Shown here piece after piece: positions 37,267 through 48,000 of a DNA stretch of 64,000 bases. Source of the stretch: Halisarca cf. caerulea (Eukaryota; Porifera; Demospongiae; Chondrillida; Halisarcidae); the NCBI GenBank assembly GCA_963170055.1, contig CAUJGJ010000002.1, positions 3,051,346-3,115,345 of the forward strand. Direction: 5' to 3'. Under the pieces are notes generated by a model. That model searched no databases. It saw nothing but the letters and a program-made list of their open reading frames with translations, and had not been told where the DNA came from. The stretch's first letter is position 1, and the number at the start of each line of letters is the position of its first letter. The position numbers were made by a program, and so were the translations under genes.

Positions 37267-39025
37267 ACAACTAAGACAGCTGACACATATCACTGCAGTA
37301 CAAACCCATACCCAAAAGCCGGAGACAGGCCAAGAGCCAATGTATATGCCAAGTGACAGTACTACAAGTGGTGTATGGTGCAATGTGGCTACAGGTGCAC
37401 CACATGGATATTATCTCCCGCAGGACCACTCCAGTACTTCTCATGTAGTGGTGTGGGTCTTGCGCAACACAGTCTACTTCCATCCACCAATATTAGAACA
37501 GCATACAGTACTGTACATATGGTGTAGTATGGTGTAGTATGGTGTAGTATGGTGTAGTGTGGTGTAGTATGGTGTACCCTACACCAGATTCTAATCCCTT
37601 GGAAGTCCCAAAATTCTATAGTTTGTTCTGTACATCAACAGCTTGACACACAACAGAAGGACAGTGTATGCAATCTGCACCACAATGAAGGACCTCACTA
37701 ACATGTATTATCCTCCTTTCTTTCTTATGATCTTGTTGTACTCCTAAAACGTACATACTCTATCTTCAGCATTCAGCAACCAGCATAAATGTGCCTACAA
37801 TACCGTATGCGAGTTAACTTTCGCGGGACTAAACTTTCACGGATTGCAGATTTTCAAATTTTCGCAGTTTTTATTTTCGCGGATGCAGGGGTCACTAATA
37901 TTATATTACTTGTATGCACTAGTATATCTATACTAATAAAAATAATGAAGCTGAGTGGATTTTTTGCTGTTAGCGTCGAAATTAGCGAACCAAGTCCAAT
38001 TCTGTTCCTGTCTTGAGGTTTAGTTGTAATGATTCGCCGATAAGAAGTCTCTCAATGTACGAAATAGGCCTACCTTCGAACGGGAAGCTAGACCGCCGCA
38101 AGTGTTAATTGTCGTTCAGGCTGTAACCATGGATACTCGACTTTCACAGATGAAGTGGAACTTTACCAGTTCTATGATCGGCAGTTTCAAGATGTTCGAA
38201 GTGGAGAGTTGTGTACGTGGATATCATGTTTATAGGGCACGGTGGACTCCTCTTATTGGAGAAGATCTTCAATGCGTGCGCTTTGCTTTAATATTCGCGG
38301 AAGGAATTATTCGCGGATGGCTCCCGAACTGCGAATACCGCGAAAGTTTAGTCCCGCGAAAGTTAACTCGCATACGGTAGTAGCTCCTGGCTAATGGTCT
38401 GCCCTTGGTGAACATGCACCCCTCAAAACCACAAATGTGACCACACTAACGTGGTAGCTGTCACTCACCACAGTGATGGGAAGAGATGGGTTAAAGATGG
38501 TGTAGAGAAGGATGTGATTTTGTTCTGGCTCAGCTGGCGGAGGTTGGTTCATGTCAGGAGCATACCCATAGGGAGATCTACACATACAGACGTATACAAA
38601 AGGATGACTGGATATGAATCATAACTGTGCACATACGTAATCATGGCACTTTACAACACAGGTCCAGTGGAAGGATAACGCCTACTCCTGCAGCACCAGC
38701 ACATACAGTCGAACCTCGTTAACACGAAACTCAATGTGCCGCCCAGAAATTTCATCTTAAAAGTATTTCATGTAAACAGTACTACATGTTACGGTTGGGC
38801 TCAGACTTGGATCTTGCTGGCATTTCATGTTAAAAGATATTTCATGTTAAGCAGTTTCTTGTTAACAAGGTTCGACTGTACATGTTTCTACCGGGAAGCA
38901 CAATGTATGAATACCTACTCAAGTAGTCCTTTAGATACTCACACAAGACAGATCCACTGGAGAAATGTCTCAATTTCAATGTACACCAACCACCCAAAAA
39001 TACACAGTAAAACGACCCAAACACA

Positions 39026-39077
<52 letters not shown>

Positions 39078-42000
39078 CACAAACAGTACACCAATGACAC
39101 CCAATACACAAGTGAGCTTCTACAAAATACTCATATAATGTAATAGAAAACCCACAAAACACAAGGAAATATCATCAAAAGGACCCAAACAATCTGCACT
39201 TACAGGAAACAACATATAAAACAGTTACAAAAATACATAATGTACATACATACTGTATATACATACTGTACATACATACTGTATATAGATACTGTAAATA
39301 CATACGTATTCTAGAATATAGAAATCACAGAAATAGGTTATGCCAGCAAACCTGAGATGGTGCTACTGACGCTGACCTGGTTATTTCCTGACTTGTAGAA
39401 AAGTTGAAGAACACTGGACGCTCCAAGATGTACAGCTGGTTCTTTGAAGTTGTTCGAACACAGTTGAGGGCGTCTTCCGGACGCTCGAACTCGACCAGAG
39501 CTTGACGCAGGCGAGGCATCATTGTGATGTAACTACAGCCACAAGACAACATCTCATTGAATATATGGGTAAGTTTCGGTCCAAGGCAATGGATTGCTAA
39601 GTGTGACTAGCAGTTTTTCACAAAAGGTTTACCCTTGGCAAGTAACACTGCAACTTACTTAATACATGAACATGAGTCTGTATGCCGTACACCAACAGAC
39701 CTTTACCACCACATCCCCTGGTCACAACATGAGTCTGTATGCCGTACACCAACAGACCTTTACCACCACATCCCCTGGTCACAACATGAGTCTGTATGCT
39801 GTACACCAACAGACCTTCACCATCACATCCCCTGGTCACAGCATGAGTCTGTATGCCATACACCAACAGACCTTTACCATCACGTACCCTGGTCACAACA
39901 CATAGCAAACATCTAATGAGATATATTTCTCACACATCACACATTATTACCGCATACGCTTTAATTTTCGCCTGGTGAGACTTCCATGGATTTTGGCTTT
40001 TAGCGATTTTCATGTTTTCACATTTGCAGATGGCCATGTTTTGCTATTGAGCCCGATCTCAATTTTCATGGGTGTGAACTTTTGTAGATGGCTTCTAGGG
40101 ATGAGGGGAATATGCTGGCATAGATTTGGGAATAATAGGTGTTGGAATTTTGCAGGCATAATGCGGGAATAATCAGTGTTTATACTGGTATACCTAATGC
40201 CAAGTGACTCTAAATGGCTACCAACAGCTCAACTAGTACTCTGAGTACTACGAGAGAGTGTAATTAGTCTAGTGAGTCAATCAGTACAAGTTGTAGTGGT
40301 GAAATTCCTATCATTTGAGAACCTGTATACTGATCTTTGCAGCTTATTGGCAGCCATGTTGTAGGACAGTCACTGTAGTGCTGCATGTGTTTACTTTAAG
40401 TTTTAAAGGAATAATTGGTAAATTTGAAAGCATAATGGGATTGAACCTTGAGCACAGGAGCATAGCATAAATGGAGCTTTTTTAGAGCATATTCCTCTCA
40501 TCCCTAATGGCTTCCAATCCTTGAATACCGCAAATATAAAACCATGTGAAAATTAAAGTGTTTACGGATTTCAAATCAAGGAATAATGTAATAAACCTTT
40601 TTAACACAGGACTGTCCTGATTGGTTGGCCAACCACACAATGGATTACTGGCAAGGCAGAAAAACAAATGACCATGCATATACGTACATACCTAGTCTGG
40701 TATAGCCAACCCTTTCCACTATGTAAAAGGGAGGGGAACAAGGGTCTGGTCAAGAGGCAACATTGGTATCCTTGTGTGATAGCATGTATTCTGATTACTT
40801 AGTTGTCGTTAGCTCTGCTCTCATAGCATAGAAATTAGTTAGGCACCAAACCAGACCCTTTCTCCCACCAATTTTATATGGCAGAAAGGGTTGGCTACGC
40901 CAGATTAGCGTACACCCTCCAGATCGCATGGGTCCATGGCTAGTTCTGTAGGGAGTAGCGTACTTGTTCCAATTAGCGTGCCCTCCAAAAATAAGATACT
41001 GGAGCAGAAGGTGCTTCTTCAGAGAGGAGTAAAATACAAATACTTCGACCGGGCACAATCATTAGAAAGGCGCTTAGTAATTAGAATGAATTTTCGATCA
41101 ATATAAAATGGCGGCCTGTCAAGTCCACACGTGGGAGGTAGGTTATGTTTTGCACAGTAACCATGTCTACAAAGACAGATGGGAGCCTTAAAATAGAGAG
41201 ATGCTTGATTGTGAGAGGGAGCTAACCAATACCCATCACTTATATTCTGTTGCTGCAGTTCACCAGTCGGGAGGGTTCCAATTACTAAGCGCCCCCAAAA
41301 ACAAATTCCCTGTCCTGGAGGCTCTTCTTTAAAACGACAAATATTATCTTCAAGTCCAGGGGCGCCATCATTAGAGAGGCATGCCAATTGGAACAAGTGC
41401 GGTATAGCAGCCCACAAAAAGTAGAGCAGCTAACACTCTCCTGTCACCGTCTTCACAGCACACATGGGATGGACTAATTACGCCTTTCAAGTTTGCCATG
41501 CACTAACACAAGGTAAAGGTGTCACCAATTCACTCAGTTGGTATCACCATAGATACAGTATAGTGTCACAACAGAATCAATGAAAGTCCGAGGTGGTGAT
41601 GAATAGGGTAGAGCTGGGTGATCTGGCATACTGGGGTAATTCGGGACAAGACCTTTACTTCTGCTGTGGTTTAGCTGTCTAGCTCGAGGTCTAGCTCCAC
41701 TTGCTACTGTCAAACTACCAATTCACGGAGACAACTCTGACAAAAAATAATGTGTGTAGCTTGTGGTCGACACTGCTTTTCACCCACCGTCCCGAATTAC
41801 CCCGCTTTTGTTTCCACAGACAACCCCATAGCAACGTGTTGGTGATAATTACGGGAAATATAGGGATCTTAAATTGCAAATGTAAAACATACCTGATCTT
41901 GCCAAATCTCTGTAATGTGTTAACAATCATCTGAAAGGAACACCCGTCAGGTATGGCGCGACCGTGAACCACGCGCGACACTGGCGCGTTGTGAGGATCG

Positions 42001-42146
42001 ACATCCGATTTGGCCATTTGCTGATCAATTTTCCTTCTTTTAGGATCTGCAGGAATGTACCACTGTGGTTCACCTTGCCCAGCTTGGACGTTATCTTGAA
42101 CAGGATGGGGCTGCGAATACTGTTCGAGACCGTGCTTCTCCGCCAT
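34659..42146 (-). CDS. HNRNPL: hnRNP L-like RNA-binding protein, copy A (4 RRMs)
   Basis: Eleven phase-consistent exons: 41893-42146, 39377-39532, 38469-38577, 36990-37172, 36563-36620, 36037-36312, 35658-35789, 35302-35581, 35123-35221, 34781-35037, 34659-34714; 619 residues. RRM1 spans exons 1-2 (SRVVHGRAIPDGCSF ... QALVEFERPEDALNC), RRM2 exons 3-4 (RIAIFRKNGVQALVEFDS, GADIYAGCCTLKTEYAR), then a Gly/Pro/Gln-rich linker, RRM3 in exon 8 (MVYGLNNQRMNCDLLFNLFC) and a C-terminal RRM4 (TAILHFYNAPPDAKEETLRD), the order and spacing of hnRNP L. hnRNP L is a nuclear splicing and mRNA-stability regulator that prefers CA-rich RNA. The exon-6 donor at 36036 was chosen because the later CAGCAG donor would put exon 7 out of phase. 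The gene is head-to-head with LSM1. Exons 4-11 and their introns are nearly identical to copy B; exons 1-3 differ clearly. Confidence 0.93.
37517..37580. repeat. TATGGTGTAG decamer repeat
   Basis: Six tandem copies of the 10-bp unit in intron 3 of hnRNP L copy A. Confidence 0.9.
37803..38377. mobile_element. CCGTA...TACGG inverted-repeat element with HIRAN-like relic, second copy
   Basis: The left 40 bases (CCGTATGCGAGTTAACTTTC onward) match the complement of the right end with about one mismatch; TA flanks at 37801-37802 and 38378-38379; 575 bp. The plus strand holds MIGSFKMFEVESCVRGYHVY then RARWTPLIGEDLQCVRFAL, similar to the element at 19742-20311. It lies in intron 3 of hnRNP L copy A, antisense to the gene, and has no counterpart in copy B. 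Confidence 0.8.
38704..38880. mobile_element. TA-flanked CAGT...ACTG inverted-repeat element
   Basis: CAGTCGAACCTCGTTAACAC at 38706 is mirrored by GTTAACAAGGTTCGACTG ending 38878, with TA on both sides; 173 bp, intron 2 of hnRNP L copy A. Confidence 0.85.
39019..39083. repeat. (CA)n microsatellite
   Basis: Interrupted CA array in intron 2 of hnRNP L copy A; on the transcribed (minus) strand it reads as TG/GU. Confidence 0.9.
39668..39902. repeat. 57-bp minisatellite
   Basis: Four copies of a 57-bp unit starting CATGAGTCTGTATGCCGTAC. Because 57 is 19 codons, several frames stay open, but they are exact repeat translations within intron 1 of hnRNP L copy A. Confidence 0.95.
39950..40566. mobile_element. 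Degenerate CCGTA-type inverted-repeat element
   Basis: CCGCATACGCTTTAATTTTC at 39950 is complementary to GAAAATTAAAGTGTTTACGG ending 40566. No intact cargo frame. Intron 1 of hnRNP L copy A. Confidence 0.6.
40692..40918. mobile_element. TAGTCTGG...CCAGATTA inverted-repeat element
   Basis: TAGTCTGGTATAGCCAACCC at 40692 is complementary to GGGTTGGCTACGCCAGATTA ending about 40907. Related to the palindromic elements at 34262 and 55613. Confidence 0.65.
40962..41398. mobile_element. ~430-bp ACTTGTTCCAATT element, copy 1
   Basis: Ends ACTTGTTCCAATTAGCGTGC and the complement of GCATGCCAATTGGAACAAGT. Internally similar to 45238-45657 across the whole length (e.g. GGTGCTTCTTCAGAGAGGAG vs AGTGCTTCTTTGGAGAGGAG). 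Non-coding. Intron 1 of hnRNP L copy A. Confidence 0.85.
41633..41803. mobile_element. GGGGTAATTCGGGAC inverted-repeat element
   Basis: Perfect 15-base terminal inverted repeat: GGGGTAATTCGGGAC at 41633 and GTCCCGAATTACCCC ending 41803; 171 bp, 90 bp from exon 1 of hnRNP L copy A. A diverged relative is at 5275-5467. Confidence 0.8.
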
Positions 42147-42220
42147 AGGTCTGTACCGCGAGAACTAGAGGATAACCGTCCTCTTCTACGCATGCGTGGA
42201 ACCATGTGTTATGATATAAA
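42147..42220. promoter_or_regulatory. 74-bp bidirectional promoter of hnRNP L copy A and LSM1
   Basis: The two opposite start codons are 74 bp apart. The interval has the palindrome ACGCATGCGT at 42189-42198 (NRF1-like core GCATGC). Both start codons sit in ATGGCGGA (AAAATGGCGGAA for LSM1), matching the YY1 consensus; copy B has the same AAAATGGCGGAA. Function is inferred from motif and geometry. Confidence 0.55.
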
Positions 42221-44006
42221 ATGGCGGAATCAAATTCTATTACTGTACAGTCCTATTTACCGGGATCGGCAAGCCTCGTGGAAGACTTAGATAGTAAGCG
42301 TATATCTATCAAACTACGGTCGATGTTAAAATAAAAGTTTTGTCTCCTCTAATAGAGCGTGTCATGGTTGTATTAAGAGACGGAAGAACATTAATTGGAT
42401 ATCTCCGAAGTATAGACCAATTTGGTAAGTTTGAAAGATCTACAAAATGATTAATTTTACTGTCATAGTAGAGAATGATGTTCTAGCACAGATTATTGCC
42501 ATTATTTCTCGAAATACCCCATCACATCAAACCTGCGTACACGATATGTCCCCGTCAATAGCTGGCAGCATAGATCTTCCATGCTGGCAGTATGGCGGCT
42601 GTAGACCATAGCACTAGTTTGGACTCAAATTATTTCATGAGACTACATTGCATTGAGGATTTGAGAGTACATTGTACTGCTTTTGGCTATGCAGGGTCCA
42701 CTGAGTATGGGTTGGATGTGGGCATTGGTTAATGGTTGTTCTATGGGCTGGTCACATGCAGAAACTGTACGCACCTCTTGTGCAAAAACTGATTCATGTT
42801 GGTGTTATTGGAAACCATGTTTCCACATGCATAAACATGTTGTGCAGCTATTCATGTGAGGGTGGCACTACCCCCCCCCCCCCCCTCCCCCTCCCAATGA
42901 AGCCTTGAGTAAAATGTAGTGGCTGTCTAATATAGATCTCGGTTGAATTTCAAGCTCAACCGTCATGTTGAGAATTTCTTCATGGCATGCCCTTTACTCA
43001 TGATCCAGTCTTGTGTTTGCATTTGTCTCTATCACAGCCAACCTTCTGCTTCAGGATACTATCGAGAGGATACATGTAGGGAAGGAATATGGAGATATAC
43101 CAAGAGGGATTTTTATCGTCAGAGGAGAGAATTTAGTACTTATTGGAGAAATTGTGGGTCTATCCCTGGACATTTACTGTGTGTAGTATGTGTATGTGAT
43201 TGTGTGTGTGAGCATCTGTTTGCAACAATAACAAGACAAGGAATTACCTACGTATATTTCTGTGTTATTAAACAAGTACATATGTACATGGGACGGAAAA
43301 CCAGTCTTGAGCAATCATGAGAGAATGATCATCTCTGTATGTTTATTAGCGTCATAATTATCTTATCATGTAGCACATGCGGCAGAGGTGTGCTGTGGGT
43401 CCTGTGCAGCAGTGGTGTACTGTGGGAGGTGTACTGTGGGTCATGTGCAGCAGTGGTGTGCTGTGGGTCATGGGCAGCAGTGGTGTGCTGTTGGTCATGT
43501 GCAGCAGTGGTGTACTGTGGGTCATGTGCAGCAGTGGTGTACTGTGGGTCATGGGCAGCAGTGGTGTACTGTGGGTCATGTGCAGCAGAGGTGTGCTGTG
43601 GGAGGTGTCCTGTAGTGCTAAACCTGCAGTACAATCGACCTACAAAGACTACTCATAGCTGGACTACTCAAAGGCTACAGCATTTATTGTTCCTGGTGGA
43701 GGTGGTCCTAATCCAGAGGTGTACCTGTAACACCAAGGTGTACTGGGCTCGGCATGTGGTAGTCTCTGTAAGATGCTCCTTAACAGGTGGTCTTCTGAGA
43801 CAGGTTTTACTCTATGTGTCCTGTACCAGAGATAAGTATCTGTTTTATGCTGTTTGCTACAGGACCCAGAGATGGAGGCCAGCAGTCCTCTACAGAGTGT
43901 GTCTGTGGATCAGATTTTAGAGGCTCAGCAAGAACAAGAAGACGAAAGGAAAAAGAAAAAGGACCTTAGAAAACAGTTAGCTGTTAAACTTGATGATGAC
44001 CTTTGA
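42221..44006 (+). CDS. LSM1: LSM1, decapping-complex Sm-like protein
   Basis: Four exons: 42221-42293, 42356-42424, 43038-43153, 43863-44006, giving 133 residues, the same length as human LSM1. The N-terminus SYLPGSASLVEDLD matches LSM1's short lead; the Sm1 motif reads VVLRDGRTLIGYLRSIDQF and Sm2 reads GIFIVRGENLVLIGEI, with DTIERIHVGKEYGDIPRG between. The charged C-terminal tail (ILEAQQEQEDERKKKK) is typical of LSM1. LSM1 assembles with LSM2-7 into the cytoplasmic heptamer that binds oligoadenylated mRNA 3' ends with PAT1 and promotes decapping. The gene is complete and unbroken, enclosed between inverted hnRNP L copies; intron 3 holds a 27-bp minisatellite. The 5' end shares a very short promoter with hnRNP L copy A. 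Confidence 0.95.
42871..42892. repeat. Poly-C tract
   Basis: About 16 C followed by TCCCCCTCCC, in LSM1 intron 2. Confidence 0.85.
43385..43620. repeat. 27-bp minisatellite in LSM1 intron 3
   Basis: About eight copies of GCAGCAGTGGTGTACTGTGG plus GTCATGT between 43385 and 43620; open in several frames but not coding. Confidence 0.95.
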
Positions 44007-44329
44007 AAGTTGCCAATGTTGTGACAAGTGTATTTTGTGTGTGTATACTCTATTTTGTTCAATAGTACCTGCCCATGAAGACAGGGCATGATTTTAACAG
44101 CAAATTTACATTGAAGTGAAACTGGTGTGATGTTTTATTTGACATTCAATCACTACTGAGATTGTAGCTCGGGTAACGTTAGTTGTTATAGGGTTTATGG
44201 TTTGTCTTGCATATATATGCCGGTGGTTTTCATGCCAATTGGATCTGGCTACGCAAGACCTACACTACACGTGATCGAGTCGCACGTGGTAACACGTTGA
44301 GTCGAATGTGGAATCTTGGGCGAAAGAAA
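44007..44329. other. Intergenic spacer LSM1 to hnRNP L copy B
   Basis: 323 bp tandem gene spacing holding the LSM1 3' UTR and the 5' region of copy B. No TATA box or repeat recognised. The start region shares AAAATGGCGGAA with LSM1. Confidence 0.5.
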
Positions 44330-45030
44330 ATGGCGGAACATCAAGCGCAGCCGAATTTGGTTCCTGATAGTCTTCAATCGAATCCTAATGAACCTCAATG
44401 GTACAGTTCAACAGATCCGAAAAGAAGAAAGGTGGATCAACAAGTTGCAAAGTCAAATATCGATCCTCACAACGCTCCGACGTCTCGAGTCGTTCACGGC
44501 AGGGCAATACCCGATGGCTGTACCTTTCAAATGATATTGAATGTTCTACAAAGATTCGGGAAGATCACGTAAGTTTTTGTAAATTTGTACTTTTTAATTA
44601 TAATTGTATGAAATTAAACCACTTCGGTGTGCATCGACTCCGATTCTGCCCTGTATATCTCTTGACAACCGCATTAACGTGATCACGATTTTTGTTTTCT
44701 ATCAGAAAAGCTTTTTATTGGGCACATTAAGTCATAGGGCGTATTTTACGTCATATGGCTTGTAGTCTGTTGTTAGTAGTTTGTTTTCTAAGGATTGGTC
44801 CATCTCAATATAACGTATGGGTTTGAAATGGTCTTGCTTCAAGGGACTTAGCCCAATGGAGTATACTAAACCCATCAAATAATACATTTATGTTTTTGGC
44901 CTGTAAATCACTGCCCTAGACATGTACTATGCCTCATCATAGATGTATCATGTTCCATGCTATGTAGCTTTAGCATGGGCTAGCTATGGCCTCACTGTAT
45001 TGTGTGTGTGTGTTTGTGTTTGTGTTTGTG

Positions 45031-45094
<64 letters not shown>

Positions 45095-48000
45095 CACGTA
45101 AGACATGTATGACTGGAGGGAGGGAAATATATCATACTGTTTGGGTGAATGTAATGGTCGAATCTTGCACGTATTTCCACAGTACCGATGTGTAGCCTGG
45201 TGTAGTTGACCCTTTCTGTCATTTTTTGTAGTACCGTACTTGTTCCAATTGGCGCACCCCAAAAAATAGGATACTGGAGCAATAAGTGCTTCTTTGGAGA
45301 GGAGCACAGTACAAATACTTCGACCAGGTGCCATCATTAGAAGGGCGCTTAGTAATTAGAAGGAAATGGCGGCCCGTCGAGTCCACACGAGGAAGGTAGA
45401 TTATGTTTTGCACGGTTATCATGTCTACAAAGACAGATGGGAGCCTTGAAATGGAGAGATGTTCAATAGTGAGAGGGAGTTAACCAATACCCATGACTTT
45501 AATTCCATTCCTGCAGTTCACCAGTCAGGAGGATTCCAATTATTAAGCGCCCCCAAAAATATATTCCCTGTCCTTGAGGCTTTTCTTTAGAACGAAAAAT
45601 ATTATCTTAGAATTGAAGGGACGCCATCATTAGAGAGGCATGCTAATTGGAACAAGTATGATAATGTGTAGAGTTACAGAATGTGTCTGGCTGCACGAGA
45701 CTAACTGATATGTTGGAATCATGGACATCTGTGCTTTTGCATGCCTCTATTTATAATTTGATTGTGGGACGTCAAAGAATTTTGGTATCCATGGGTTATA
45801 CATTCAATTGCTTTCATTATAGTGGTAGTTTATCTAATTTACGCTGTGGTAGATTCACCTTTTTAGTGGCTTACACAAAATGTCCCATTATTGTGAGGGG
45901 ATGATTGTCCCCTCTCTCAATAAAGCACCAGTGTGGGTGGTGTGAGATGAGTAGGGAAAAGATTATCTGGACTGTGTATGTACAGCAGAGCGCACTTATG
46001 ACCGATTTCTGGTTATACAAAGTTTGGGTCAGTGTCAGTGTAATACAGTGAACCTCTGTAATAAGGACACCGCTGGGACCACCATTAACTGTCCTGTACA
46101 GTGAACCTCTGTAATAAGGACACCACTGGGACCACCATTAACTGTCCTGTACAGTGAACCTCTGTAATGTGGACACCACTGGGACCACCATCAACTGTAC
46201 TGTTTATGGAGGGGTCCTTATTTTAGATGATTCAACTGTACACATGTCAATGCAAGGGATGTCAAATGGGGTAGAGCAATGGTGTCCTGTTGAAGGAGGT
46301 GGCTGTATTTCAGAAGTGTTCTCCAATGGTTGTCTCATTGTATATGGTGATGGAAGGTAGAGATGGCTATAACAAAGTTCTGATATGACAAAACGTTTAG
46401 GTGGGCACTTTGTTATATCAGAGTATGATACTTCAGTGTGGTGCACTTTGACTTCACAGTTACATCACAATGATGCCTCGTATGCGGCAGACTCTGGTTG
46501 AGTTTGAGCGCAAGGAAGATGCCGTCAACTGTGTCAACACCACTTCAAACAACCAGCTGTACATCTTGGAGCGCCCTGTGTTCTTCAACTACTCAACAAG
46601 TCAAGAAATAACCAGGTGGGTGTGTATGTATGAATGAACTCCAGGAATGGGTCCAAGCTAAGTTGGGGGAGGGGGGGTTAATTGTTACCTAAAGGTTACT
46701 ACTTTTAGCATTTTTCGGTGGCCAATATTTATTTTAGCAATTTAATAGCATTTTTGTACTAAATCTGTAGTTAGCGATTTTAGAAATGCTACCATTGCAA
46801 ATGGTGGGTGCCCAATCCTTTTCCATTTTTTTTTTCTAAATCACCATTTCCAATCTTTATGCAGTACTATGCTGTTGCAATAGAAAGATCTTGTCGGCAT
46901 ACAGTTTGAAGAAATCATTATCAATTTTAGTCAGAATGATTAGAACGAATATATGTTACAATCCAATGATTCTTTTAAACTTTACATGTATTTGGTTCAT
47001 TGTTTGCCGTTTATTTCACTGACTTTGTGTAGATTTTACTTCTGTTCAGATCTGCCATTTTCTCCCGTTCAGTGCACAGTACATCCATAGAAATTGTACA
47101 ATACAAAATATTAGCGGGTACTTAAGTTAGCAAAATTGAGGCTCCTCACTAATTTTGCTAAAGTTCTGACCCGCTAACATAGGTAGTGCCCCTCTCCATA
47201 CCATGACAATGTAGGTACGTAGCTGATCGCTTAGCCCATCCAACCTCAAATTACACACAGTCAAGCTCAAAGCACACTCCTTAGCTATTAAGTTGACCTG
47301 GAGACTGAGTTTGTGAGGTTAGGGACTATTGATTATTCTCACTAGCAGAATTAGTGACCAGTAAGCTTGAAATCAGAGGCAGAGTATTCTCAAGTCTATA
47401 TATGCTTGGCAACTTGCGCGAGTCCAGGTGGGTACAGCCCCCCCCTCTCCCCCCCCTGTGTCCACTGGACTCCTGAACCACTTGTATTCTTGTTGTCTTC
47501 TTTTCTTGTAAGTTGTAACTGTCCTCTCTTGTGAGGTGTGTGGTGGGGATGCCAAGTATCCTTCCCAGCCCCCTACAGATTTATTCCTGTGAATGTATGT
47601 CCTTGTACCAGTGCATATGTCTACTGTTGAGTCATTCTCAGGTTTCTTGAAAATCTGTTGAGACATACCAGAAACCTGGGTTTTTCTTGTCTAGACTACT
47701 TCCACCTAAAGGCTTCATCAACAGTAGCACTATATTAAAACACCCAATACCCAGAACGGGAATTAATATGTCTTGGTAAGGCAAGCCACCAGAGTGTGAC
47801 TGCAGTGAAACTTCTCTAATCTGACACTACGGAGCTTGAGCACAGCGTTTAACGTAACGCTATAGATTAGTGTTAACGTTACGCTATAGATTAGTGGTAG
47901 CGTTCACATGAATAACAAAAAAGATTTTTAGCATAGTATTGTATAAGAAAATGGCATTGTTGACTACAGACGAAGAAATACTTCTGGCGATTCTTGATTC

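Noticed and set aside
39635..39916. Frames over the 57-bp repeat as a repetitive protein
   Set aside because: Unit is a multiple of three, so openness is automatic; no splice or start evidence, inside an hnRNP L intron.
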